Assembly: GCA_963664035.2 (NCBI GenBank)
Contig: OY760867.2
Location: 124,001 to 188,000 of the forward strand
Direction of reading: 5' to 3'
Length of the DNA: 64,000 nucleotides
From: G958296245 sp963664035
Lineage (GTDB): Bacteria; Chloroflexota; Dehalococcoidia; Lucifugimonadales; G958296245
Part shown: positions 32,501-41,142 of the stretch, piece by piece
How positions within the stretch are numbered: the first letter of the stretch is position 1
Layout: every line of letters begins with the position of its first letter
Notes under the pieces: model-generated
Seen by the model: only the letters and a program-made list of their open reading frames with translations
The model's database searches: none
Told to the model about the DNA's origin: nothing
Program-made: the position numbers and the translations under genes

Positions 32501-33391
32501 CTACACAGGCAGGTCCATTTCGTATTGGTCCATTAGGGGGTCGAACTTGGCTCGGAAGGCTTGGTCGGCCTCTACCATGGGGAGCCGGGGCTTGCCTGCG
32601 TGGAAGCCGGCGCGGTTGACGGCGTACTTGACGGGTACGGGGTTGGTGACCCAGAAGAGCGCCTTGAAGATCGGGAGCATGCGGCGGTGCTCGCGGGCGG
32701 CGCTCTCCACGTCGCCTTCGAGGACCATGCCCATCATCGCCTTGATCTGGTCGCCGATGACGTTGGATGCGACGCTGACGATGCCGTAGCCGCCGACGCA
32801 CATGATCGGGAAGGTCTCGTCGTCGTTGCCGGACCAGACCTCGAAGCCGTCGGGGGCGGCGTCGATGATCTGGGTGATCTGGACGTAGTCGCTCGACGCC
32901 TCCTTGACGCCGACGATGTTGTCGATCTCGGCCAAGCGCAGCGTCGTCTCCGCCTCCATGTTGAGGGAGGTGCGGCTGGGGACGTTGTAGAGGATGCCTG
33001 GCAGGCTCGTGGCCTCGGCGATGGCCTTGAAGTGCTGGTAGAGGCCCTCCTGCTGGGGCTTGTTGTAGGCGGGCACGGTGAGCAGCAGACCGTCCGCCCC
33101 AACCTTCTCGGCCTCCTGGGACATCTCGACGGACTTCCGGTGGTTGTTGTCGGTGGTGCCGGCTACGACGGCGGCCTTATCGCCCACGGCGTCCTTGACC
33201 TCGCCGAAGAGCCGGATCCTCTCCTCTTCGGACATGGAGGGCGCCTCGCCGGTGGTGCCGCCGATGACGAGGCCGTCGCTGCCCGACCTGACGAGCGCCT
33301 TGGCCAGCTTGCGCGCCTGGCCGTAGTCCACCACGCCCTCCTCGTCGAAGGGGGTGATCATCGCGGTTAGAAGTCTTCCTATCTGTGTCAT
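32501..33391 (-). CDS. dapA: 4-hydroxy-tetrahydrodipicolinate synthase
   Basis: 296 residues. Condenses pyruvate with aspartate-semialdehyde, the committed step to diaminopimelate and lysine. Barrel motifs: GGTTGEAPSMS, the catalytic tyrosine in YNVPSRT, and the Schiff-base lysine in VGVKEASSDY. It is about 80 bases downstream of asd in the same direction, with a dispersed repeat in the spacer. Confidence 0.94.
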   Translation of the reverse strand: MTQIGRLLTAMITPFDEEGVVDYGQARKLAKALVRSGSDGLVIGGTTGEAPSMSEEERIRLFGEVKDAVGDKAAVVAGTTDNNHRKSVEMSQEAEKVGADGLLLTVPAYNKPQQEGLYQHFKAIAEATSLPGILYNVPSRTSLNMEAETTLRLAEIDNIVGVKEASSDYVQITQIIDAAPDGFEVWSGNDDETFPIMCVGGYGIVSVASNVIGDQIKAMMGMVLEGDVESAAREHRRMLPIFKALFWVTNPVPVKYAVNRAGFHAGKPRLPMVEADQAFRAKFDPLMDQYEMDLPV

Positions 33392-33412
33392 TGTTAGCTC
33401 CTCCTCAATCTT

Positions 33413-33470
33413 CCCCCTGAGGGGTGCCCCCCATCCTAACCTTCCCCCGCAGAGGGGGGAAGGGACTCTA
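33413..33470. repeat. Dispersed repeat between asd and dapA
   Basis: Two overlapping palindromes of the CCCATCCTAACCTTCCCC / GGGGGAAGGGA family, with CTTCCCCCTGAGGGG just before it. The transcript spacer between asd and dapA would contain the hairpins. Confidence 0.75.
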
Positions 33471-33472
33471 TG

Positions 33473-34507
33473 TTACGCAAGGTCTCTTCTGGTGGGTAGG
33501 AGGTTGCGGCGGACCGCTTCCTCGGCGATCTGGATGGCGTTCGTTGCGGCGCCTTTTCGTAGGTTGTCGCTGACCAGCCAGAGGGCTATGCCGTTGGGGT
33601 TGGACACGTCCTGCCGGATGCGTCCCACGAATACGTCGTCCTTGCCCTCGGCGTCGACGGGCATGGGGTAGATGGACGAGGCGGGGTCGTCGACCACGGT
33701 GACGCCCGGCGCGGCGTCGAGCGCCTCGCGCGCCTCGCCGGGGCTGACGGGGCTCTCGAACTCTACGTGGGCGGCCTCGGCGTGGGCGACCATGACCGGC
33801 ACCCTGACGCAGGTGGCCGAGACGGGCAGGTTGGGCAGGTGCATGATCTTGCGCGTCTCGTTGGTCATCTTCATCTCCTCCTGCGTGTAGCCGTTCGGTA
33901 GGAACGACTCGATGTGCGGCAGGAGGTTGAATGCGATCCGGTGCGGGTAGACGGAGGGGCTAGCATCGTCTCCGTCCAGCACATGGCCGCTCTGCTCGGT
34001 AAGCTCGGTCATCGCGGCCGCGCCGGTCCCGGAGACCGACTGGTAGGTGTCGACGACGACGCGCGAGATGGGAGCGGCGTGGTTCAGCGGGTTGAGGACC
34101 ATGACAAGCTGGGTCGTGGAGCAGTTGGGCACGGAGACGATGCCGTCGTGGTCTTCCAGGTCGTCGCCGTTGACCTCGGGCACGACCAGGGGCACATCGG
34201 GGTCCATGCGGAATGCGGAACTCTTGTCGACCACGAGGGCGCCGGCCTCCGCGGCCATGGGGGCGAGCTCGCGGCTGACGCCGCTGCCGGCGGCGATGAA
34301 TACGATGTCCACCTCGGAGAATAGCTCGGGTGTGGGCTCCTCTATGGTCAGCCGGTGGCCGTTGAGGGCGACCTGCCTGCCCACGGAGCGCTTGGAGGCG
34401 CACAGCCTGATCTCGCTGGCCGGGAAGCGCCCCTCCTCGAGGATGCCGAGGAAGACCTTCCCGACGGCGCCCGTGGCTCCGACTAACGCAATCCTTGGCG
34501 CGTCCAC
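33473..34507 (-). CDS. asd: Aspartate-semialdehyde dehydrogenase
   Basis: 344 residues from a GTG at 34507 directly after GGAGGAGAA; an ATG at 34609 would fall inside the IS element end and is rejected. Reduces aspartyl phosphate to the semialdehyde. Rossmann loop GATGAVGKVFL, the catalytic cysteine in SVPNCSTTQL, and the family's SVSGTGAAAM segment are present. Upstream it is separated from dapB by the IS element, so its original promoter may have been lost. Confidence 0.94.
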   Translation of the reverse strand: MDAPRIALVGATGAVGKVFLGILEEGRFPASEIRLCASKRSVGRQVALNGHRLTIEEPTPELFSEVDIVFIAAGSGVSRELAPMAAEAGALVVDKSSAFRMDPDVPLVVPEVNGDDLEDHDGIVSVPNCSTTQLVMVLNPLNHAAPISRVVVDTYQSVSGTGAAAMTELTEQSGHVLDGDDASPSVYPHRIAFNLLPHIESFLPNGYTQEEMKMTNETRKIMHLPNLPVSATCVRVPVMVAHAEAAHVEFESPVSPGEAREALDAAPGVTVVDDPASSIYPMPVDAEGKDDVFVGRIRQDVSNPNGIALWLVSDNLRKGAATNAIQIAEEAVRRNLLPTRRDLA

Positions 34508-34592
34508 TTCTCCTCCAGTCTGCACCGGGATGGGGAGATGATACCACTTCGGCGGCCTGAGTACCCCCATCCTAACCTTCCCCCAGAGCGGG

Positions 34593-35921
34593 CTGACAGG
34601 GGTAGGCATTTGGTGTTTAAGTTCCGAGATGATAGGTAATCTCCATATCAGGCGGTGGTTCGGGCCATGGTTCAGGAAGGAGCCAGACCCTTCGCCAGAG
34701 TCTGCCCTTGTGAAGCAGCCGACGCAGCCAGCTTATGCCCAGCCGCAGTACGCTTACGGTTCGTCTCGGCGTGCTTGTTGCACTGCGATGATTGGGCGCA
34801 AGAGATTTCGGAGGCGCTCTGAGATGACTGGGCGCTACGCCCAGGTCATTGGCGTCTTCCACCCTGGTCCCGTACGCCAACGTCCAAAGCGTCGCCACCG
34901 ACAGTACAAGCCAGTGCCGCGACACCCGTTCGGGGTCGGTTCTTCGTGTGTCCTGCCACTGCCATCCGACGCTCTTGAGCGCCCGAAAGCCCAGCTCTAT
35001 CCAGAACCGGAGCGCATACCAGCACACTCCTGTTTGAGCAGGCGAGAGATCGGTCATAACCACCCACGGCTCGTCTTGACCTATGTCCCAGACTACGATC
35101 ATCGTTCCGCGACGGCGTATGCTGGGTCTGTTGAAGGCCGTCCCTGCCCCAATATACGCGTGGCCTGGTCCGGGTACGAGAGACCGCGCAGGCAGGCGAG
35201 TTCCCCCATCAGGACAGAACACGGTGTTGATCGACTGTCGCATGTACGGATGCAATCCCGCAGAGCGTATCTGATCCCACAGTTTCGGACTCCTCAGTCC
35301 CCGATCACACATTACCAGCACGGTCATGTGCTCAGGCACCGCTTCGGACAGGACTCGGAGCATATCCACGATCGGGTCCATCCACTTGCCGGGCGTGTTG
35401 GCGGGCATGATGCTCCAGGCAAGGGGAATGGCGCAGCTTCGGTAGACCGCGCTTATCACGATCGAGGTCATCCGATCGCCCTGCATCGTCGGGTCTATGG
35501 CAAGCACCAGTCTGTCCGACTTCCACAACTTCAGCAGCCACCTCAGCAGCGGAACAAAGCACGAGGTCACATCCAGTTGCACGCGGCACGGGTTGGCACG
35601 GTCTTGCCCATCGTAGAGCCACTCCCTGAGGTACTGGCGGATGCTGTTGAAGCTGCCGATGAACGAGAGCGCCGTCGCGACGGCGTTCTGGCAGCCGCTC
35701 CCGGCCAGGATGGTGCCGTACACCCAGAGGACCAGCCCTTTGAGTTGGGACTCTCTGAGGTGCGGCATGTGTTGTTCGATGGTCTGCTGCATCTGATACC
35801 ATTCGGATGGGAGGCGCATGGCGAATCTCTGGCTCCTTTCTGTTGGTACCAAAAAGATGCCAGAAACCCATGCGCTTTCCAAGTTCTTATACCGATCTCA
35901 GACTTTGCCTACCCCTGTCAG
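34593..35921 (-). mobile_element. IS4-family insertion sequence (1329 bases)
   Basis: Terminal inverted repeats are perfect over 16 bases: CTGACAGGGGTAGGCA at 34593-34608 and its complement at 35906-35921. The flanks carry an 11-base target duplication CCCAGAGCGGG (34582-34592 and 35922-35932). Removing the IS and one duplication regenerates an ordinary CCTAACCTTCCCC...GGGGAAGGGA repeat, so the target was that palindrome. One transposase gene fills the element. It lies between dapB and asd. Confidence 0.92.
34617..35819 (-). CDS. IS4-family DDE transposase
   Basis: 400 residues from the ATG at 35819 (MRLPSEWYQ), which has AAAGGAG upstream; a longer start at 35882 gives 421. DDE residues: first D in AIDPTMQGD, second D in VMCDRGLRSPKLW, and the YREK signature is exact (Y-2-R-3-E-6-K in WYALRFWIELGFRALKS). 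This defines the IS4 family, whose members make 9-12-base duplications, in agreement with the 11 bases seen. Frame and motifs are intact, so the element may be active. Confidence 0.92.
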   Translation of the reverse strand: MRLPSEWYQMQQTIEQHMPHLRESQLKGLVLWVYGTILAGSGCQNAVATALSFIGSFNSIRQYLREWLYDGQDRANPCRVQLDVTSCFVPLLRWLLKLWKSDRLVLAIDPTMQGDRMTSIVISAVYRSCAIPLAWSIMPANTPGKWMDPIVDMLRVLSEAVPEHMTVLVMCDRGLRSPKLWDQIRSAGLHPYMRQSINTVFCPDGGTRLPARSLVPGPGHAYIGAGTAFNRPSIRRRGTMIVVWDIGQDEPWVVMTDLSPAQTGVCWYALRFWIELGFRALKSVGWQWQDTRRTDPERVSRHWLVLSVATLWTLAYGTRVEDANDLGVAPSHLRAPPKSLAPNHRSATSTPRRTVSVLRLGISWLRRLLHKGRLWRRVWLLPEPWPEPPPDMEITYHLGT

Positions 35922-35953
35922 CCCAGAGCGGGGGAAGGGATCAGAAGGATCCG

Positions 35954-35981
35954 TTAACCTTCCCTCAGGGGGGAAGGGAGC
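35954..35981. repeat. Dispersed repeat copy next to the IS
   Basis: TTAACCTTCCCTCAGGGGGG then AAGGGA, a second copy of the family beside the one interrupted by the IS, just downstream of the dapB stop. Confidence 0.7.
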
Positions 35982-36001
35982 AGAGGATATGGGCCGTCTT
36001 G

Positions 36002-36793
36002 CTACAGGGCCATGATCTTGTCGAGGCCGACGGTTAGGCCGGGGTTGGAGACGACGTGGCGGACGGCCATGGCGACGCCGGGCATGAAGCTCTCGCGGTT
36101 GATGGAGTCGTGGCGTATGGTGAGTGTCTGGCCGAGCGCTCCGAACACGAGCTGGTGGTGGGCGGTCAGGCCGGGCATTCGGGCGCTGTGGATGACGACG
36201 CCCTGGGAGGCGCCGCCGCGCGTGCCGGGGATGATCTCCTTCTCGGCCTGGGGCGCGGTGAAGTCGCCGCCCTTGCCCTCGGCGGCTGCCCTTGCGATGG
36301 CGATCGCGGTGCCGGACGGGGCGTCGATCTTCATCTCGTGGTGGAGCTCGGTCAGGTCGGCGTAGTCGAAGTATGGGGCGGCGACGCGGGCTAGGTGAGC
36401 CATCAGCACGGCGCCGAGGGCGAAGTTGGGCGCGATGAATACGCCGACCCCGTGGCGGTCGGCGAGATCGCCGGCCTCCTCGAACCCGGCGTCGGGGATG
36501 CCGGTGGAGCCGACGACGACGTTCACGCCCCTGGGCGCGGCGGTGCGGATTGCGTCCAGCGCGCCGTCGGCGTTCGTGAAGTCGATGACGACGTGGGCGT
36601 CTGCGAGGACGTCGCCCAGCGAGGTGGAGACGGGGATGGAGCCGGAGCCGTCGGGCAGGTCCAACGACGCGCCTTCCGCCTGGAGGTCGGCCCCGCCCAC
36701 CGGCCGCATGTCCGACTCCCTGCACGTTGCGCGGAGCACCTCCTGCCCCATACGCCCGTTGACGCCGTTCACGACGACATTGATCGACGACAT
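36002..36793 (-). CDS. dapB: 4-hydroxy-tetrahydrodipicolinate reductase
   Basis: 263 residues from the ATG at 36793, seven bases after GGAGG. Reduces the DapA product toward diaminopimelate. NAD(P) loop VNGVNGRMGQEV, substrate site GSTG and the catalytic ELHHEMKIDAPSGTA are intact. The lysine genes read dapB - [IS4] - asd - dapA, all on the minus strand. Confidence 0.94.
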   Translation of the reverse strand: MSSINVVVNGVNGRMGQEVLRATCRESDMRPVGGADLQAEGASLDLPDGSGSIPVSTSLGDVLADAHVVIDFTNADGALDAIRTAAPRGVNVVVGSTGIPDAGFEEAGDLADRHGVGVFIAPNFALGAVLMAHLARVAAPYFDYADLTELHHEMKIDAPSGTAIAIARAAAEGKGGDFTAPQAEKEIIPGTRGGASQGVVIHSARMPGLTAHHQLVFGALGQTLTIRHDSINRESFMPGVAMAVRHVVSNPGLTVGLDKIMAL

Positions 36794-36890
36794 GATGCTG
36801 CCTCCATAGCGCTGCAATAGCGGTCTAGCTGCTCTTCCATGGCGACCCGGGCTTGATGCCTAGCGTCATGGTCTCATTCTCCCAACCCAG

Positions 36891-36896
36891 TATAAT
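36891..36896 (+). promoter_or_regulatory. -10 box giving a leaderless DUF6884 transcript
   Basis: A perfect TATAAT ends seven bases before the ATG at 36903, so the transcript should begin at or next to the start codon. No good -35. Confidence 0.55.
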
Positions 36897-36902
36897 TGTC
36901 GC

Positions 36903-37322
36903 ATGACCATCTATCTACTGTCGTGCGTGAGTCAGAAACAGCCGGTTCCCACACCGGCGAGAGACCTGTACACATCTTCCTGGTTCCGCAAGGCCCGTAG
37001 CTATGTGGAGCGCATGAGGCGGCCCTGGTTCGTACTATCCGCCAAGTACGGTCTCGTGCATCCAGATGAGGTGATCTCGCCCTACGACCTCACTCTGAAC
37101 ACCATGCCGATTGCGGACCGCCGCCGGTGGGCGAATAGGGTGCTCACAGAATTGGAGCCGAATCTGGAAGGTGTCGGGTGCGTCGTGTTCTTAGCCGGCC
37201 AACGCTACCGCGAGTTCCTGGAGTTGCCTTTGCGAAGTCGCGGTCTGAATGTCTGCGTCCCGATGGAGGGCTTGAGGATCGGCGAGCAGTTGAATTGGTT
37301 GACCAGGATGCTTCATGGCTAA
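36903..37322 (+). CDS. DUF6884-family protein
   Basis: 139 residues. Motifs are LLSCVSQKQP, PARDLYTSSWFRKAR and LSAKYGLVHPDEVISPYDLTL, matching DUF6884, a small domain related in pattern to YaaA-like and deazaguanine-associated proteins whose activity I cannot state. The gene has its own TATAAT at the start codon and overlaps the GIY-YIG-like gene by eight bases, so the two are co-expressed. A role with the nuclease is inference. Confidence 0.75.
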   Translation: MTIYLLSCVSQKQPVPTPARDLYTSSWFRKARSYVERMRRPWFVLSAKYGLVHPDEVISPYDLTLNTMPIADRRRWANRVLTELEPNLEGVGCVVFLAGQRYREFLELPLRSRGLNVCVPMEGLRIGEQLNWLTRMLHG

Positions 37323-38031
37323 GCGGCACGACGACACAGTCCGTTTCTACGAGCTACTCGACTGTCTTGCAGACCGGGTCGGCGGTCCCAGGCTCTTGCA
37401 AAGCTGCCGCGGCGGGATGGGGTGGCCGCAGCGCGGGGTATATTTCTTCTATGAGAAAGGTGAATACAGGTCAGACACCGGGGCTGGGCTAAGGGTCGTG
37501 CGCGTCGGCACCCATGCACTGAAGAACGATGCCCAGAGTACGTTATGGGGCCGGCTCTCGCAACATCGTAGCCGCAACCATAGAGGGTCGATTTTTCGGA
37601 AGTTGGTGGGTGTCGCCTTGGCCAACCGGGACAACATCCCGCTCCCGGAGTCGTGGGGTGTTGCCGGAAGTGCTGGAGAAGCTGCGCGGAGGCTGGGTGT
37701 TGACAGGAACGAAGTCAACGACGCCGAGGCGGATCTCGAGGCCCTCGTTAGCGATTACATCGGCCAGATGCCGTTCCTCTGGCTGAACGTGGATGATGAA
37801 CCCGGCCCCAACTCCAAGCGTGGGTTCATCGAACGCAATACCATAGCGCTCCTGAGCGGATATAGGTACCCGGCCTTCGACCCACCGTCTGCAGGGTGGC
37901 TCGGTCATTACAGCAACCGGGAAAAGGTTCGTCTCTCCGGCCTCTGGAACAACCGCCATGTCGACGAGCCCTACGATCCGTCGTTCCTCTATGAGATGGA
38001 ATCGCGGATTTGCGCGACCCTCAAGCGATGA
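37315..38031 (+). CDS. GIY-YIG-like nuclease, partner of DUF6884
   Basis: 238 residues. The N-terminal half resembles a GIY-YIG nuclease: RGVYFFYEKGE (GVY at 41-43), VVRVGTHAL (VRVG at 62-65 as the YIG-like strand), R80 in LWGRLSQH, E173 in GFIERNTIALL and an Asn in LWNN. An insert with LGVDRNEVNDAEADLEAL lies between. The order of Tyr, Arg, Glu and Asn is right for the fold but the YIG tyrosine is replaced, so activity is uncertain. Overlaps the DUF6884 gene. Confidence 0.65.
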   Translation: MAKRHDDTVRFYELLDCLADRVGGPRLLQSCRGGMGWPQRGVYFFYEKGEYRSDTGAGLRVVRVGTHALKNDAQSTLWGRLSQHRSRNHRGSIFRKLVGVALANRDNIPLPESWGVAGSAGEAARRLGVDRNEVNDAEADLEALVSDYIGQMPFLWLNVDDEPGPNSKRGFIERNTIALLSGYRYPAFDPPSAGWLGHYSNREKVRLSGLWNNRHVDEPYDPSFLYEMESRICATLKR

Positions 38032-38037
38032 ACTTGT

Positions 38038-38084
38038 AGGAAAGCCGTTCGTGGTGAGCCTGTCGAACCATGAACGGCTTTCCT
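38038..38084. terminator. Hairpin between convergent genes, likely bidirectional terminator
   Basis: Perfect 13-base arms AGGAAAGCCGTTC (38038-38050) and GAACGGCTTTCCT (38072-38084), loop with GAGCCTGTCGAACC, a variant of the REP element. It separates the GIY-YIG gene from pnp. A short palindrome CCCTAATATTAGGG follows at about 38098-38111. Confidence 0.6.
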
Positions 38085-38123
38085 AGCTTCGAAGCACCCC
38101 TAATATTAGGGCCCCCAGCCCCG

Positions 38124-40397
38124 CTACCGCCGGGGCTGCCTGGGGCCCCGGTCCCGGTCCCCCCGGTAGCCGCCTCTGCCGCCACCGCCGCCTCGGGGCC
38201 TGCCGCCGCCGGGGCGGCCGTCGCCTCGGGGCCTGCCGTTGCCGTGGCGTGGCGGGCGGCCCTGCCTCCTGGACGGGGGCGGGCCCGAGGGCCTGGAGTC
38301 GCCTTCGCCTTCCGCTCCGTCGTCCACGAGCAGCGCGCGGCGGGAGAGGGCGATCTTGCCGGTCACCGGGTCGACGTCCTTGACCATCACCGTTATCTCT
38401 TCGCCGACCTGCACCACGTCCTCCACGCTGGGGACGCGGTAGTCGGCGAGCTCGCTGATGTGGACCATTCCGTCCTTGCCGGGCAGGATCTCGACGAATG
38501 CGCCGAAGTCGAGGATGCGGACGACCTTGCCGGTGTATATCTCGCCGGTCTTGGCCTCCTTGGTGAGGGCCTCGATCATGTCGATGGCCTTCTGGGCGGC
38601 CTCCCGGTCGGTGGAGCCGATGAATACGGTGCCGTCGTCCTGCACGTCCACCGTGGCAGTGGTCTCCTCGACGATGCCGCGTATCGTCTTGCCGCCTGGG
38701 CCGATGACCGCGCCGATCTTGTCGACCGGGACGGAGATGCGGGTCAGCCTGGGGGCGTGGTCGCTCACTTCCTCGCGCGGGCTCGAAATGGCCTGGGCCA
38801 TGCGGTCTAGGATGGTCAGCCGGGCCTCCCTGGCCTGGGCCAGGGCCTGCTCGACGACCTCGAAGCCGATGTTCTGGACCTTGATGTCGAGCTGGATGGC
38901 GGTTATGCCGTCCGCGGTGCCGGCGACCTTGAAGTCCATGTCGCCGATGTGGTCTTCCATGCCCTGGATGTCGGTCAGGGTCTCGAAGCGGCCGTTCTCG
39001 CCGGTGACGAGGCCGATGGATATGCCCGCTACGGGGCGCTTGATGGGCACGCCGGCGTCCATTAGGGCGAGCGTGCCGGCGCAGGCGCTGCCCATGGAGG
39101 TGCTGCCGTTGGAGGCGAGGGCCTCGGCAACGACGCGTATGGTGTACGGGAAGTCGTCCTCGCTCGGCAGCACGGGGAGCAGGGCCTTTTCGGCGAGGGC
39201 GCCGTGGCCGATGTCGCGGCGTCCGGGGGAGCCGACTCGCTTCGTCTCTCCGGTGCTGAAGGGCGGGAAGTTGTAGTGGAGCAGGAAGCGCTTCGACTCG
39301 TCGGGGCTGAGGGTGTCGATCTTCTGGGCGTCTCCGACGGAGCCGAGGGTGGCGAGGCCGAGTATCTGGGTCTCGCCGCGCTGGAAGAGGCCGCTGCCGT
39401 GGGTGCGGGGCAGGAGCCCCACGTCGCAGTCGAGGGGGCGTATCTCCTTCAGGCCGCGGCCGTCCGGGCGCTGGCCCATGTCGAGCACACGCTTGCGGAA
39501 CTCGACCGATACGGCGTTCTCGAACGCCTCCTCGACGTGGTCCTCGTCGAACCGCTCTCCAAGCTGGGCGACGAGGTCGTGCTTCAGGCCGGAGAGGCGG
39601 GAGGACTGCTCGGTCTTGCCGATGCCGGGTTCGAAGGCGTGGGAGAGGCCGCCGCCGATCCGGGAGTTGACCTCGTCGGATACCTCGGCGGGCAGCTCGG
39701 GCGGGGTGTAGGCGACCTTCTGCCTGCCGACCTCGCGGACGAGCCGGTCCTGCAGGTCTACGACCTTCAGGTTGGTCTCCTGGGCGAGCTTGATGGCGTC
39801 CACTACGACCTCTTCGGAGAGCTCGTGGGCGCCGGCCTCCATCATCAGCACGCCCTCGCGGGTGCCCGCGACCACTAGGTCGAGGCGGCTCTCTGCGGAC
39901 TGCTGGTAGGTGGGGTTGACGACGAACTCGCCGTCCACGTAGCCGACGCGGGTGATGCCGAGGGGGCCGCTGAAGGGTATGTCGGAGATGGACAGGGCTG
40001 CCGATGCGCCGGTCACCGCAAGAAGGTCCAGCGGGTTTTCCATGTCCGCCGACAGCGGGGTGGCGATGATCTGGGTCTCGTTGCGGAAGCCCTTCGGGAA
40101 TAGGGGCCGGATGGGCCGGTCGGTCAGCCGGTCGATGAGGATGGCGTCGGTGCTTGGCCGTCCCTCCCTGCGGAAGAAGCTCCCGGGAATCTTGCCGCGG
40201 GCGTAGAGGCGGTCTTCGAAGTCGACGGTGAGCGGGAAGAAGTCGATGCCCGCCCTGGGCTTGCTCATCGTGGCCGTGACGAGCACGACCGACTCTCCGT
40301 AGGTGACGAGGACGGAGCCGTTGGCCAGCTTGGCGAGCCGGCCGGTCTCCATCGTCAAGGTGCGCGATCCGATCTGGGTTTCAAAAGTCGATGGCAT
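38124..40397 (-). CDS. pnp: Polyribonucleotide nucleotidyltransferase
   Basis: 757 residues from the ATG at 40397 (MPSTFETQIG); a TTG at 40442 is an alternative. PNPase degrades RNA 3' to 5' by phosphorolysis. Seen: two RNase PH domains (FFRREGRPS, then LPRTHGSGLFQRGETQ), GSACAGTLALMDAGVP, KH domain with GAVIGPGGKTIRGI and an S1 domain (TGKVVRILDFGAFVEI). The last 55 residues are an Arg/Gly/Pro-rich tail after SRRALLVDD, longer than usual and probably RNA-binding. Follows rpsO, the common arrangement. Confidence 0.95.
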   Translation of the reverse strand: MPSTFETQIGSRTLTMETGRLAKLANGSVLVTYGESVVLVTATMSKPRAGIDFFPLTVDFEDRLYARGKIPGSFFRREGRPSTDAILIDRLTDRPIRPLFPKGFRNETQIIATPLSADMENPLDLLAVTGASAALSISDIPFSGPLGITRVGYVDGEFVVNPTYQQSAESRLDLVVAGTREGVLMMEAGAHELSEEVVVDAIKLAQETNLKVVDLQDRLVREVGRQKVAYTPPELPAEVSDEVNSRIGGGLSHAFEPGIGKTEQSSRLSGLKHDLVAQLGERFDEDHVEEAFENAVSVEFRKRVLDMGQRPDGRGLKEIRPLDCDVGLLPRTHGSGLFQRGETQILGLATLGSVGDAQKIDTLSPDESKRFLLHYNFPPFSTGETKRVGSPGRRDIGHGALAEKALLPVLPSEDDFPYTIRVVAEALASNGSTSMGSACAGTLALMDAGVPIKRPVAGISIGLVTGENGRFETLTDIQGMEDHIGDMDFKVAGTADGITAIQLDIKVQNIGFEVVEQALAQAREARLTILDRMAQAISSPREEVSDHAPRLTRISVPVDKIGAVIGPGGKTIRGIVEETTATVDVQDDGTVFIGSTDREAAQKAIDMIEALTKEAKTGEIYTGKVVRILDFGAFVEILPGKDGMVHISELADYRVPSVEDVVQVGEEITVMVKDVDPVTGKIALSRRALLVDDGAEGEGDSRPSGPPPSRRQGRPPRHGNGRPRGDGRPGGGRPRGGGGGRGGYRGDRDRGPRQPRR

Positions 40398-40466
40398 GTG
40401 TCTAGCTAGGACCTCCTGGTCTGTGAGGGAACTCTGGGACAAAAAAAGATAGTCCCGCCGGGGGGA

Positions 40467-40736
40467 CTATCTCCTGAGTCCGAGTTTGGCGATGAGGGAC
40501 CTGTAGCGTCCCACGTCCGTGCGATTGAGATACTGGAGCAGCCGACGCCGCTTGCCGACGAGGCCGAGCAGGCCGCGCCGGGTGGACTCGTCGTGATGGT
40601 GGAACCTCAGATGCTCTGTGAGCCCGTTTATCCGGTCGGTCATGATGGCCACCTGCACCTCGGTGGAGCCGGTGTCGCCATCCTTTGTCTGAAACTCCTG
40701 GATTACTGACTGTTTGTCGGTGGTAGCTGGTCCCAT
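40467..40736 (-). CDS. rpsO: 30S ribosomal protein S15
   Basis: 89 residues. S15 binds 16S rRNA in the platform. The sequence has GDTGSTEVQVA, ITDRI-like MTDRINGLTEHLR, HHHDESTRRGLLGLVGKRRRLL and YLNR. The start is a little unusual: GAGAAGG abuts the ATG at 40736, and a TTG at 40757 after AAGGGGAG is another possibility. Together with pnp it forms the usual two-gene unit. Confidence 0.95.
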   Translation of the reverse strand: MGPATTDKQSVIQEFQTKDGDTGSTEVQVAIMTDRINGLTEHLRFHHHDESTRRGLLGLVGKRRRLLQYLNRTDVGRYRSLIAKLGLRR

Positions 40737-40779
40737 CCTTCTCGCGTTGTTACTCAATGCTCCCCTTGATTTCCGTATG

Positions 40780-40788
40780 AGTGTAGCA
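40780..40788 (-). promoter_or_regulatory. Extended -10 promoter of rpsO-pnp
   Basis: On the minus strand TGCTACACT (40780-40788) is an extended -10, about 44 bases upstream of the rpsO ATG. No -35 is obvious. Confidence 0.45.
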
Positions 40789-40909
40789 CATGACGGGACG
40801 CCGGGCAACGCTGATACGGCGCGGGGCGGGGCGGACCCGCACGGCGGCGGGGGCGCTCATCCCCTTCGGCTCGGCGGGCCGGGTGAAGGGGAGGGCGCTC
40901 CCGGGACCC

Positions 40910-41125
40910 CGAAAAGTGTTCCATTCTGTTCCATTCCCTATCTGGGGCCTGGGCTCCGCGACGCCGGTTCGGAGCGCTCTTGGGATACAAATGGACGGCA
41001 AACGGGCCGCTTTGGGGCGAAATGGGACGGCGCCCCGGCAGGGGCGGAGGCGGCGCCGCGGGTATGCGCTCGGTTGTTCATGGGGGTATAGTAGCACGTG
41101 CGTTCGCGGCGTGTCAAATGGCGGG
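40910..41125 (+). repeat. Long dispersed intergenic repeat, copy 2
   Basis: GTTCCATTCTGTTCCATTCC, CCTATCTGGG, a GTTCGGAGCGCTCTTGGG block and a CATGGGGGTATAGTAGCACG TGCGTTCG end occur in the same order as at 14965-15200. It occupies most of the 565-base gap between rpsO and the methyltransferase, where no gene is visible. The GC-rich 40800-40900 part holds nothing recognisable. Confidence 0.65.
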
Positions 41126-41142
41126 TATACGATAGTGCGCAC

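Noticed and set aside
38098..38111. Operator site (CCCTAATATTAGGG)
   Set aside because: It lies at the end of convergent genes, where regulation is unlikely; more probably part of a terminator.
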